Positions 33,604-41,582 of a stretch of DNA of 44,414 bases are shown here, in pieces. The number at the start of each line of letters is the position of its first letter. Within the stretch, counting starts at the first letter, position 1. This DNA comes from JBAYSY01 sp041675885 (lineage in GTDB: Bacteria > Pseudomonadota > Alphaproteobacteria > Rhodobacterales > Rhodobacteraceae). The notes beneath the pieces were generated by a model. The model had not been told where the DNA came from and did no database searches. It saw only the letters and a program-made list of their open reading frames with translations. The position numbers and the translations under genes are program-made. The DNA lies in NCBI GenBank assembly GCA_041675885.1, contig JBAYSY010000026.1, positions 1 through 44,414 of the forward strand, read 5' to 3'.

Positions 33604-34509
33604 ATGGATCGACTGACCGAGATGGAAGCCTTTGCGACGGTGGTGGATCAGGGCGGCTTCACCGATGCCGCGAAGAAGATGGGAATCTCGAAATCGGCGG
33701 TGTCCAAACATGTCTCGTCGCTTGAGGCGCGGCTTGGGGCGCGGCTTCTCAACCGCACCACCCGCCGTGTCAGCCCGACCGAGATCGGGCTGGCCTATTA
33801 CGACCGCGCCCGCCGGGTGCTGAACGACGCGGGCGAGGCCGATGCGCTGGTCACCTCGATGCAGTCGGCGCCCTCGGGGCTCCTGCGCATTTCCGTGGCC
33901 ACCGACTTCGGGGTGAATCACCTGTCGCCGATTCTCGGCAACTTCTTGCAGGAATATCCCGAGATCACCGTGAACATGGTGCTGAACAACCGCTATGTGG
34001 AGCTGATCTCGGAAGGGTTCGATCTGGCAATCCGTATCGGCGAGCTGGAGGATTCGAGCCTGCGGGCCCGCAAGCTGTGCGACACCACGCGGCGGATGAT
34101 CGGGGCGCCGTCCTATTTCCAGAAATACGGCCGGCCGACCAAGATCGACGACCTGAACGAACACAAGCTGCTGCACTATTCCAGCCAGGCCAACGGCAAT
34201 GTGTGGAAGGTGACCGCGCCCTCGGGCGAAAAGCGCCAGGTGCGTTCGAACGGCTGGCTCACGGTGAACGACGGGCAGTCGCTGCTCCATGCGGCGATCT
34301 CGGGCCTCGGCATCGCCTATCTGCCTTCGTTCCTCTATAACGAAACCATGCGGCAGGGCCTTGTCGAAGAGGCGATCCCCGGCCTTCCGGTCGAATTGCA
34401 GGGCATCTATGCCGTCTATCCGCCGGGCCGGTTCACCCAGCCCAAGGTGCGGGCCTTCATCGACTTCCTGGTGCGGCACTATGCCGGCAAGGGGCCCGAC
34501 AACTGGTGA
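33604..34509 (+). CDS. LysR-family transcriptional regulator
   Basis: A 301-residue LysR-type regulator. The N-terminal winged helix-turn-helix is plain (MDRLTEMEAFATVVDQGGFT, then AAKKMGISKSAVSKHVSSLE, then RLLNRTTRRVSPTEIG). Residues from about 90 form the periplasmic-binding-like effector domain (LLRISVATDFGVNHLSPIL). The sequence is closest in style to the CrgA/DsdC-like subgroup. No divergent target gene is adjacent; the EF-hand gene is divergent at 380 bp. The inducer is unknown. Confidence 0.92.
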   Translation: MDRLTEMEAFATVVDQGGFTDAAKKMGISKSAVSKHVSSLEARLGARLLNRTTRRVSPTEIGLAYYDRARRVLNDAGEADALVTSMQSAPSGLLRISVATDFGVNHLSPILGNFLQEYPEITVNMVLNNRYVELISEGFDLAIRIGELEDSSLRARKLCDTTRRMIGAPSYFQKYGRPTKIDDLNEHKLLHYSSQANGNVWKVTAPSGEKRQVRSNGWLTVNDGQSLLHAAISGLGIAYLPSFLYNETMRQGLVEEAIPGLPVELQGIYAVYPPGRFTQPKVRAFIDFLVRHYAGKGPDNW

Positions 34510-34540
34510 ATGGTTGCGGGCGCGCGGCCCCCCGCGTGGT

Positions 34541-34558
34541 GGTGCGCTGAAGCGCACC
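34541..34558. terminator. Palindrome between convergent LysR and OmpA-like genes
   Basis: GGTGCGC (34541-34547), loop TGAA, GCGCACC (34552-34558): a strong 7-bp hairpin, 31 bp behind the LysR stop and 51 bp from the opposing stop. There is no T run; it may act as a weak bidirectional terminator or be a REP-like sequence. Confidence 0.45.
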
Positions 34559-34609
34559 CTACCATCCCCCTTGGCGGAACGCGCACCGTTCTCGCCACCA
34601 CGCCCGCGC

Positions 34610-35602
34610 CTACCGGGTCGAGGTCAGCATCGCCTCGACCCTTCGGTTCCGCATCCGGCCCTCATCGGTCAGGTTCGAATCGCGCGGCGACAGAAACCCC
34701 ACCCCTTCGGCGGTGACCTGAACCGGCGGCACGCCATGGTCGCGGATCAGCCGGTCGCGCACCGCCTCGGCCCGGCGTTTGGACAGGGCGATATTGCCCT
34801 CAAGCCCGCCTTCGGCATCGGTATGGCCGACAAGCGCCAGCGCCCGGTCAGGGTGGGTGTGCAGATAGGCCGCAAGCATGGCAAGCGAGGCGAACTCCCC
34901 GGCCTCCAGCGTCGCCGCCCCGGTCTCGAAGGAAAGATCGTCAAGCGGCACCGCCCCCGCTTCCAGCAGAAGGGCGAGATCGCCGATTTCCGGGTCGGGC
35001 CGGGGCAGGCCCGGCTCCGCCGGTTCCGGTGTCCTGGTCGAGGCCGTGACCAGCGGCTCCGGCTCCGGCGGCTGGCCCACGCGCACCAGTTGCACGAAGC
35101 CCGCCCGGCTGGACCGGCTGACCATCAGGCTGAGATATTCGGCCCCGTCGCCCATGCCGCGCCCGGCCGCGACAAAGCGGAAGTCGCCCAGATCCACATG
35201 CATGTCGGGTTCGGGCAGGATCGGCGTCGAATAGCGGAAGTCGAAGCCGCCGCAGCCGTCGCTTTCACATTCGTAGATCGTGCGGAACCCGGCTTCGGCG
35301 AGCTGGTCGCGCAGGGGGGCCATGAGTTCCAGCGTGGTGATGCCGGGGCTGTCGATGCGCCAAGCGCTCTTGCGCAGGGCGCCTTCGGTGCGGCGGGTGA
35401 TCATGCTGCCTTCGGCCCAGGGCCCGATCGGCAGCGGGTAGCTGCCCAGCGCCTCGGAATGTTCGGTGGTGGTCACGGCGGGGCCGGGAAAGCCTGGGGT
35501 GAAGGCGGTTGCCGACCCGCCCCATATCCCGCCAAGGGCGGCAAACGCCATGATCAACGCGCCATGTCGCAGGCGCGATCCGGGTTCCGGCCTCATGTTC
35601 AC
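34610..35602 (-). CDS. OmpA-family peptidoglycan-associated protein
   Basis: A 330-residue exported protein. A hydrophobic signal (LIMAFAALGGIWGGSATA) is followed by a domain with AWRIDSPGITTLELMAPLRD and a Cys pair (YECESDGCGGFDFRY) that resembles DUF4892 proteins. A Pro/Glu-rich linker at about residues 185-210 leads to a C-terminal OmpA domain with the peptidoglycan-binding pattern HTDAEGG...NIALSKRRAEAV. It should link the outer membrane or periplasm to the cell wall. The start is GTG at 35602 or ATG at 35596. It follows the GNAT gene by three bases, and the order cinA-like, GNAT, OmpA-like looks like one operon. Confidence 0.87.
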   Translation of the reverse strand: MNMRPEPGSRLRHGALIMAFAALGGIWGGSATAFTPGFPGPAVTTTEHSEALGSYPLPIGPWAEGSMITRRTEGALRKSAWRIDSPGITTLELMAPLRDQLAEAGFRTIYECESDGCGGFDFRYSTPILPEPDMHVDLGDFRFVAAGRGMGDGAEYLSLMVSRSSRAGFVQLVRVGQPPEPEPLVTASTRTPEPAEPGLPRPDPEIGDLALLLEAGAVPLDDLSFETGAATLEAGEFASLAMLAAYLHTHPDRALALVGHTDAEGGLEGNIALSKRRAEAVRDRLIRDHGVPPVQVTAEGVGFLSPRDSNLTDEGRMRNRRVEAMLTSTR

Positions 35603-35605
35603 TGC

Positions 35606-36343
35606 TCAGGCCCCTTTTCGGGCTCGGTTCATGCGATAGTGATACTTTCCCACAACTTCCATGCCAAGGGAAGCATAGAGGGCGCGGGCGGGTCCGTTCG
35701 CCTCGGACACGGCGACCGCGAACCATGTCGCCCCATGATCCAGTGCCCAGCGCGCGACGTGCCCCATCATGTTGTGGGCGGTTCCTTGCCGACGCTGCGA
35801 CGGGATGACCTCAAGCGCGTGGAACATGGCGATCCCGTCATGGATCGCGGCAAAGGCCGCACCCCCCACACGTTCGTTGGTGCGGCCGATGACCGCCGTC
35901 TTGGGGGCGGTGCAACGCTCCATCACCGCGACCCGGGCGGGGCCGATCCCGCCCTCGGCCCAGAGGTCGGTCATCACCTTGAACGGCGGCCAGATCAGGA
36001 AGGCCGTCAGCCGCCCGGCGCCTTCGGCAAGGATCCCGGCGGGCGCAAGGTAAAGCTCGACCGGATCGACCACCCGATAGCCGCGTTCGGCCAGCATCGA
36101 GTCGAGCGCATCCTCGCCTTCGCGGATCATGAACAGCGCAGGCTGATCCAGTTCGGCCATGCCGGCCTCGGCCGTGGCGATATCGGCCCCGGTCACCGGC
36201 CCTTCGGCGGTGGCGGCAGAGACGCGCTTGCCGCCCCCCTGCCCCTCGCGCAGCAGCCACGGGCCACGGTGGTGCGTGGCGGCGGCGGGCCAGGTGGCAT
36301 CGAGGGCGGCGTGAAGCGCGGGCAGGCCGGGACGCATCCGCAT
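35606..36343 (-). CDS. GNAT-family acetyltransferase
   Basis: A 245-residue protein whose C-terminal half is a GNAT fold: HALEVIPSQRRQGTAHNMMG contains the acetyl-CoA pyrophosphate loop (Q/R-x-x-G-x), followed by AVSEANGPARALYASLGMEV. The N-terminal half is divergent, as in tandem or extended GNATs. The substrate is unknown. I chose the ATG at 36343, which overlaps the stop of the preceding gene (TGATG) and has GGGGGAG just upstream; a GTG one codon earlier and an ATG two codons later are alternatives. Confidence 0.87.
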   Translation of the reverse strand: MRMRPGLPALHAALDATWPAAATHHRGPWLLREGQGGGKRVSAATAEGPVTGADIATAEAGMAELDQPALFMIREGEDALDSMLAERGYRVVDPVELYLAPAGILAEGAGRLTAFLIWPPFKVMTDLWAEGGIGPARVAVMERCTAPKTAVIGRTNERVGGAAFAAIHDGIAMFHALEVIPSQRRQGTAHNMMGHVARWALDHGATWFAVAVSEANGPARALYASLGMEVVGKYHYRMNRARKGA

Positions 36344-37071
36344 CACTCCCCCATCCCGAACAGCGCCGCCAGCCGCGCCATGGCCTGGTCGAGCCGTCCG
36401 GGGTCGGTGCCCCGGATCACCAGATTGGCGCCATGGACCCCGTTGCGGATGAACGGATACGACCCCATCGACAGGTCGGGGAAATCCGCCGCCAGTTCCC
36501 CGAACGGCCCGGCGATCTCGCCCTCGCCCCGGTCGACCCGCAGGCTCTGGCTCAGGAGCGGCGCGCCGCCCGTAAGCGTCGGCAGCACCGAGGCCACCAT
36601 GGCCGCGAACACGTCGGGCACGCCCGCCAGCACATGGGTATTGCCGATGCTGAATCCCGGCGCGGCGGAGATCGGGTTCTCGATCAGCGCCGCCCCGTCG
36701 GGGATGCGCGCCATCCGCTGCCGCGCGGCGTTGAACTCCAGCCCCGAGCGTTCGTAATGCGCGGCCAGAAGGGTGCGGGCGTCGTCGCGGATGCCTATGG
36801 GTACGCCGAACGCCTCGGCCACCGCGTCCGCCGTGATGTCGTCATGGGTGGGCCCGATCCCGCCCGAGGTGAACAGGTGGTCGTATCCGCCGCGCAGCGC
36901 GTTCACCGCCGCGACGATGGCCGGATGTTCGTCCGCCACCATCCGCACCTCGCGCAGCCTGATGCCGTGCCGCGTGAGTTCGCAGGCCAGGTGATACCCG
37001 TTCGAATCGCGGGTGCGGCCCGAGAGGATCTCGTCGCCGATCACCAGCATGGCGGCGGTGGGGTGGGACAT
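36343..37071 (-). CDS. CinA/MoaB-like molybdopterin-binding domain protein
   Basis: A 242-residue protein with the MoCF_biosynth domain shared by MoaB, Mog and the N-terminus of CinA: MLVIGDEILSGRTRDSNGYH at the start, and the binding motif FTSGGIGPTHDDITADAV in the middle. In CinA this domain is an ADP-ribose or CoA-type pyrophosphatase (COG1058). No C-terminal deamidase domain is attached. I chose the ATG at 37071 with AAGGAG eight bases upstream. It is divergent from sfsA. Confidence 0.9.
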   Translation of the reverse strand: MSHPTAAMLVIGDEILSGRTRDSNGYHLACELTRHGIRLREVRMVADEHPAIVAAVNALRGGYDHLFTSGGIGPTHDDITADAVAEAFGVPIGIRDDARTLLAAHYERSGLEFNAARQRMARIPDGAALIENPISAAPGFSIGNTHVLAGVPDVFAAMVASVLPTLTGGAPLLSQSLRVDRGEGEIAGPFGELAADFPDLSMGSYPFIRNGVHGANLVIRGTDPGRLDQAMARLAALFGMGE

Positions 37072-37131
37072 GGCGGCTCCTTCCGGCAGGCGGGGTTGAA
37101 CGCCCCCTGATGCCGGTATAGGCCGAGGCCC

Positions 37132-37839
37132 ATGCGCTTTCAAACCCCCCTCGTGCCCGCCCGGCTGATCCGCCGCTACAAGCGGTTTCTTTCGGATATG
37201 GAGCTTGCCTCGGGCGAGGTGGTGGTGGCGCATTGCCCCAACCCCGGCTCGATGCTGGGCATGGCCGCGCCGGGGGCGGACTGCTGGCTGGAAGGGAACG
37301 ACGATCCGCGCAGGAAGCTGCGCTGGTCGTGGAAACTGTCGGCGCTGGCGGGGGGCGGGTTCGTCACCGTGGACACCGGGCTTGCCAACCGCGTGGTGGG
37401 CGAGGCGCTGGCGGCGGGCCGGGTGCCGGGGCTGGCCGGATATGCGACCGTGCGGCCCGAGGTGCGCTTTGGCAAGGCAAGCCGGGTGGATTTCCTGCTG
37501 ACCGCCCCCGGTCGTCCCGATGCGCTGGTCGAGGTGAAAAGCGTCACCATGCGCCGCAACGGCCCGGCGGCCGAGTTTCCCGACAGCCGCACCGCAAGGG
37601 GCCTGCGGCATCTTGAGGAACTGGCGGCAGCGGCGCGGGAGGGGCGGCGGGCCGTCATGCTCTACCTGATCGCCCGCAGCGACTGCGCCGCAGTGCGCTT
37701 CGCCGCCGACATCGACCCGGCCTATGCCAGGGGCGTCGCCGCCGCCCGCGCCGCCGGGGTGGAGCTGATCGCGCATCGGAGCGAGATCGGCACCGAGGGC
37801 ATCGTGATCGGCCCCGAGGCGGTGGTCGAAGGCCCATGA
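37132..37839 (+). CDS. sfsA: Sugar fermentation stimulation protein SfsA (DNA-binding/nuclease-like)
   Basis: A 235-residue SfsA protein. Conserved features are the N-terminal RLIRRYKRFLSD, then VVAHCPNPGSMLG, and the PD-(D/E)xK-type core VDFLLTAPG...ALVEVKSVTM, followed by GLRHLEELAAAAREGRRAV. SfsA was described as a DNA-binding protein affecting maltose genes in E. coli; the core suggests a nuclease-like fold. In Rhodobacteraceae it is commonly paired with map, as here (86 bp to the next start). Confidence 0.95.
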   Translation: MRFQTPLVPARLIRRYKRFLSDMELASGEVVVAHCPNPGSMLGMAAPGADCWLEGNDDPRRKLRWSWKLSALAGGGFVTVDTGLANRVVGEALAAGRVPGLAGYATVRPEVRFGKASRVDFLLTAPGRPDALVEVKSVTMRRNGPAAEFPDSRTARGLRHLEELAAAAREGRRAVMLYLIARSDCAAVRFAADIDPAYARGVAAARAAGVELIAHRSEIGTEGIVIGPEAVVEGP

Positions 37840-37893
37840 CAGGGCGCAAACCGGCCTTCGCACACTGGCATTTCCGGCGGTTCCCGCCTATCT

Positions 37894-37926
37894 AGGCACA
37901 AATCAGGCGCAAACTAGGCGCCGGAT
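37894..37926. repeat. Three 11-bp tandem repeats ahead of map
   Basis: AGGCACAAATC, AGGCGCAAACT and AGGCGCCGGAT follow each other with an exact 11-bp period, one helical turn, and end at the map start codon. The phase suggests a protein-binding array; they could also be chance similarity in a short region. Confidence 0.45.
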
Positions 37927-38755
37927 GCAACAAGGAAAGATCGACGTGGACGACAACCGGGGCCGGATGACGCGGGACGGCATCAGGATCTACGAGGCGG
38001 CGGATTTCGCCGGGATGCACGCGGCCGGGCGGCTGGCGGCGGAGATACTCGATGCCGTGGCGCCGCTGGTGGTGCCGGGCACGACCACCGCCGCGCTGGA
38101 CGAATTCATCACCGAACGGGTCGAGGCGCGCGGCGCCACCTCGGCCACCATCGGCTACAAGGGCTACCGGCACGCGTCGTGCATCAGCGTCAACCATGTG
38201 GTCTGCCACGGGATTCCGGGGCCGAAGGTGCTGAAGGACGGCGATATCCTGAACATCGACGTCACGGTGATCGTCGATGGCTGGTATGGCGACACCAGCC
38301 GGATGTTCGTCGCGGGCACCCTGCCGCGCAAGGCCGAGCGGCTGGTGCAGGTCACCCATGACGCGCTGATGAAGGGGATCGAGGCGGTCCGCCCCGGCAA
38401 TACCTTCGGCGACATCGGCCACGCGATCCAGGCTTACGTCGAGGCGCATCGCATGTCGGTGGTGCGCGACTTCTGCGGCCACGGGCTGGGCCGGGTGTTC
38501 CACGCCCCGCCCAACGTGCTGCACTACGGCCGCCCCGGCACCGGCCCGGTGCTGGAAGAGGGCATGTTCTTCACCATCGAGCCGATGGTGAACCTCGGCC
38601 GCCCGGAGACCAAGGTGCTGGCCGACGACTGGACGGCGGTCACGCGCGACAAGTCGCTCTCCGCGCAGTTCGAGCATTCGGTGGGGGTGACGGCGGAGGG
38701 CTGCGAGATCTTCACCCTCTCGCCCGCCGGGAAATTCCATCCGACCTGGGGGTGA
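37925..38755 (+). CDS. map: Methionine aminopeptidase, type I
   Basis: Removes the N-terminal methionine from new proteins; an essential two-metal enzyme in the cytoplasm. The 276-residue protein has all five metal ligands at the spacing of E. coli Map: Asp112, Asp123, His186, Glu219 and Glu250, with His95 in the substrate pocket (VCHGIPG). Typical segments are NIDVTVIVDGWYGDTSRMF and CGHGLGRVFHAPPNVLHYG. It has an N-terminal extension of about 15 residues relative to E. coli. The start at 37925 overlaps the third 11-bp repeat; an ATG at 37967 (MTRDGIRI) is an alternative. Confidence 0.97.
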   Translation: MQQGKIDVDDNRGRMTRDGIRIYEAADFAGMHAAGRLAAEILDAVAPLVVPGTTTAALDEFITERVEARGATSATIGYKGYRHASCISVNHVVCHGIPGPKVLKDGDILNIDVTVIVDGWYGDTSRMFVAGTLPRKAERLVQVTHDALMKGIEAVRPGNTFGDIGHAIQAYVEAHRMSVVRDFCGHGLGRVFHAPPNVLHYGRPGTGPVLEEGMFFTIEPMVNLGRPETKVLADDWTAVTRDKSLSAQFEHSVGVTAEGCEIFTLSPAGKFHPTWG

Positions 38756-38796
38756 GCGGGGCGCCGATCGCCCCGGCCCAACGATTGAACGTCCCC

Positions 38797-38890
38797 CGCC
38801 CGGCCGACCGCTGCCCTCTGTTTCGCCTTGTGGCAACCGTACGGGTGATCGGTGCGGAACCCCGCAGGGCGGGCGATCCGCCTGCCGCCC
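38797..38890 (-). repeat. Dispersed repeat, copy E, with extra 3' module
   Basis: The hairpin half only: CGGCCGACCGCTGCCCTCTG (38801-38820), followed by TTTCGCC. Then, as in copy C, a block GCGGAACCCCGCAGG, GCGGGCGATCCGCCTGCCGCC (38854-38890). It lies between convergent map and the BamF-like lipoprotein gene. Together with copy C it shows that the extra module travels with the truncated form. Confidence 0.65.
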
Positions 38891-38901
38891 CCCGGCAGGG
38901 C

Positions 38902-39426
38902 TCAGCGTTCCCCGGCGTCTGTCGGCGGCGGGGCGGCGGGTGTGCGGCGGCCGGCGGCGCGCCAGCGTTCCAGTTCGGGGCGAGCTTCGACCGTCTGGCG
39001 CGAATAGGCGCGCGGATAGATGTTGGTGCCGACCAGCCGTTCCAGCAGCCGGGGCCGGTTCGCCCGGCGAATCTCCAGATCCTCGGCCGCCAGAACCTCG
39101 CGGACGCCGGGTTCGACCCCGTGCCGCGCGGCATGGCCGACCAGCGCCGCGTCGGTCCCGCCCGCGCCGGGACGGCCGCCAAGCGCGACCACCGCATCCT
39201 CAAGCGGGGTCTGGTCCGTCAGGTTGCGCCCGCCGGGGGTCGGCGGCGGCAGATGCGCGATGTCGGGCGGCATTTCCAGCGGTTTCGACGGCAGGATGGC
39301 GAATTCGTCCGGTCCCTGGGCGCTGAGGTTCATCAGCCGCGGCGCGTCATCGCCGCCCCGGCCGCAGGCGGAAAGCGCCAGCACCGCGACCAGCGCGCCC
39401 GCAGCGATGCCCCGTCCTGCCCGCAT
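38902..39426 (-). CDS. bamF: DUF3035 lipoprotein (BamF-like)
   Basis: A 174-residue lipoprotein with lipobox LALSACG (Cys at about 21) and the alphaproteobacterial DUF3035 pattern: a short PDEFAILPSKPLEMPPDIAHLPPPTPGGRNLTD segment, given here by its ends PDEFA and GRNLTD, then a helical C-terminal part ending in RWRAAGRRTPAAPPP. Relatives in Caulobacter (BamF) are part of the BAM outer-membrane assembly complex. The position next to lspA, which processes lipoproteins, is common in the family. Confidence 0.85.
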   Translation of the reverse strand: MRAGRGIAAGALVAVLALSACGRGGDDAPRLMNLSAQGPDEFAILPSKPLEMPPDIAHLPPPTPGGRNLTDQTPLEDAVVALGGRPGAGGTDAALVGHAARHGVEPGVREVLAAEDLEIRRANRPRLLERLVGTNIYPRAYSRQTVEARPELERWRAAGRRTPAAPPPTDAGER

Positions 39427-39492
39427 CCTTCGTCTCCTCGAACCCGTGTCCGTCCTTGCCTCAGCCCCTCTTACCCCAAAGCCCGGGGCGCG

Positions 39493-39993
39493 TCACGGGG
39501 TCTTTGCGCGGGATTTCCGCCGATCGTTCCCGTCGTCGCCACCGGCAAGGAACACCAGCCCGATCGCCCCCGCGAAGATCGCCACATCGGCGATGTTGAA
39601 GGCGAAGGGATTGTCGATGCCGCAGCAGGACATGTTCAGGAAATCCGCCACCGCGCCGTAAAGCAGCCGGTCGATCACGTTCCCCAAAGCACCGCCGACC
39701 AGCAGCCCGGCCGAGACCCGCACCATGACCCGCCCGCGCATCTTCCGCGCCCAGAGCCAGACCCAGAGCGAGATCCCCAGCGCCACCGCGATCAGGATCC
39801 AGCGCATCATGTCGCCCTCGTCGGCAAACAGGCCGAAGTTCACCCCCCGGTTCCACGCCATGCGGAAGTTGAGGAAGGGGGGGAAAACCTCGATCTCGTG
39901 GCGCAGGTCAAGCCGCATCCGGTGGACCACGATGTATTTCGACACCTGGTCGGCGGCGATCACCAGCGCCGCGATGATGCCCGCAAGCCGCAT
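39493..39993 (-). CDS. lspA: Lipoprotein signal peptidase (signal peptidase II)
   Basis: Cleaves the signal peptide of prolipoproteins in the inner membrane, the step before Lnt. The 166-residue protein has four membrane segments and the two catalytic aspartates, Asp117 (AVADFLNM) and Asp136 (FNIADVAI), 19 residues apart as in other LspA proteins. The conserved NRGVNFGLF and GGALGNVIDR motifs are present. The tail (GGDDGNDRRKSRAKTP) is hydrophilic. It starts two bases after the purH stop, so the two are cotranscribed. Confidence 0.96.
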   Translation of the reverse strand: MRLAGIIAALVIAADQVSKYIVVHRMRLDLRHEIEVFPPFLNFRMAWNRGVNFGLFADEGDMMRWILIAVALGISLWVWLWARKMRGRVMVRVSAGLLVGGALGNVIDRLLYGAVADFLNMSCCGIDNPFAFNIADVAIFAGAIGLVFLAGGDDGNDRRKSRAKTP

Positions 39994-39995
39994 CG

Positions 39996-41582
39996 TCAGT
40001 GCCGGAAATGCCGCTGGCCGGTAAAGACCATGGCCAGCCCGGCCTCGTCCGCCGCCGCGATCACATCGGCATCGCGCATGGCGCCGCCGGGCTGGATCAC
40101 CGCGGTCGCGCCCGCCTCGGCCAGTGCCAGCAGCCCGTCGGGAAAGGGGAAGAAAGCGTCCGACGCCACGACCGATCCTTGCGTCAGCGGCGCGGCCAGC
40201 CCCAGCGTTTCGGCCATGTCATGCGCCTTGCGGGCGGCGATCCGGGTGCTGTCCACCCGGCTCATCTGGCCCGCGCCGATCCCCACGGTGGCGCCGTCCT
40301 TGGCATGGACGATGGCGTTCGATTTTATGTGCTTGGCCACCTTCCAGGCGAACAGCAGGTCGGCCATTTCCCAGGGATCGGGCGCGCGGCGGGTAACGAC
40401 CTTCAGATCGTCCGCGCCGATCCGGCCGGTGTCGCGGTCCTGCACCAGAAAGCCGCCCGCGACCTGCCGGAAGGCGCGGCCCGGCAGGGCGGGGTCGGGC
40501 AGGGCCTCGGTGGTCAGCAGCCGCAGGTTCTTCTTCGCCGCGAAGATGTCGCGGGCCTCGTCGTCGGCACCGGGGGCGATCACCACCTCGGTGAAGATCT
40601 CGACGATCCGCGCCGCGGTCGCCCCGTCCAGCGGGCGGTTCAAGGCGACGATGCCGCCGAAGGCCGAGGTCCGGTCGCAGTCGAAGGCGCGCCCGTAGGC
40701 TTCGGCCAGCGTCGGGCCGGTGGCGACGCCGCAGGGGTTGGCGTGCTTGATGATCGCGCAGGTCGGGCTTTCGCGGCCGAACTCGGCCACCAGTTCGAAG
40801 GCCGCGTCGGTGTCGTTGATGTTGTTGTAGCTCAGCTCCTTGCCCTGCCACTGCCGCGCGGTGGCGACGCCCGGGCGCACGGTGCCGCCGGTGTAGAAGG
40901 CCGCGCGCTGGTGCGGGTTCTCGCCGTAGCGCAGCCCCTGCGCCAGCCGCCCGCCGAAGGCGGCGTAGCGCGGCGCGGCCTCGCCCGCGCTCTCGGCCAT
41001 CCAGCCCGACACGGCGGCGTCATAGGCGGCGGTGCGGCCGTAGGCCACCCCCGCAAGGCGACGGCGCAGCGCCAGCCCGGTCGCGCCGTCGTTGCCGTCG
41101 AGATCGGCGAGCACGGCGTCGTAATCCTCGGGGTCCACGACGACGGTGACGTAGCGGTGGTTCTTGGCGGCGGCGCGGATCATCGCCGGGCCGCCGATGT
41201 CGATGTTCTCGATACACTCGGCCTGACCGGCGCCGCGCGCCACCGTGGCCTCGAACGGGTAAAGGTTCACCGCCAGCAGGTCGATGGCATGGATGCCGTG
41301 CTCGCCCATCGCCGCCCGGTGGCCCGCGTCGTCGCGCAGCGCCAGAAGCCCGCCGTGCACCGCCGGATGCAGGGTCTTGACCCGGCCGTCCATCATCTCG
41401 GGGAACCCGGTCAGCTCCGCCACGTCGCGCACCTTGAGCCCGGCGGCCCGCAGCGCCTCGGCCGTGCCGCCGGTCGAGACCAGTTCCACCCCCCGGCCCG
41501 CCAGCGCCCGCGCAAAGCCCACCAGCCCGGTCTTGTCGGAAACGGAGATCAGCGCGCGGCGGATCGGAACGAGATCGGTCAT
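39996..41582 (-). CDS. purH: Bifunctional AICAR formyltransferase / IMP cyclohydrolase
   Basis: Carries out the last two steps of purine synthesis: formylation of AICAR and ring closure to IMP. In the 528-residue protein the N-terminal MGS-like cyclohydrolase domain starts RRALISVSDKTGLVGFARAL and contains STGGTAEALRAAGL. The AICARFT domain has YGENPHQRAAFY, KHANPCGVA and the late RVDSTRIAARKA. The start overlaps the stop of the heparinase-like gene (ATGA). Confidence 0.97.
   Translation of the reverse strand: MTDLVPIRRALISVSDKTGLVGFARALAGRGVELVSTGGTAEALRAAGLKVRDVAELTGFPEMMDGRVKTLHPAVHGGLLALRDDAGHRAAMGEHGIHAIDLLAVNLYPFEATVARGAGQAECIENIDIGGPAMIRAAAKNHRYVTVVVDPEDYDAVLADLDGNDGATGLALRRRLAGVAYGRTAAYDAAVSGWMAESAGEAAPRYAAFGGRLAQGLRYGENPHQRAAFYTGGTVRPGVATARQWQGKELSYNNINDTDAAFELVAEFGRESPTCAIIKHANPCGVATGPTLAEAYGRAFDCDRTSAFGGIVALNRPLDGATAARIVEIFTEVVIAPGADDEARDIFAAKKNLRLLTTEALPDPALPGRAFRQVAGGFLVQDRDTGRIGADDLKVVTRRAPDPWEMADLLFAWKVAKHIKSNAIVHAKDGATVGIGAGQMSRVDSTRIAARKAHDMAETLGLAAPLTQGSVVASDAFFPFPDGLLALAEAGATAVIQPGGAMRDADVIAAADEAGLAMVFTGQRHFRH

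Noticed and set aside
34289..36757. 822-codon open frame on the plus strand
   Set aside because: It runs antisense to three good genes (OmpA-like, GNAT, CinA-like) and has no domain.
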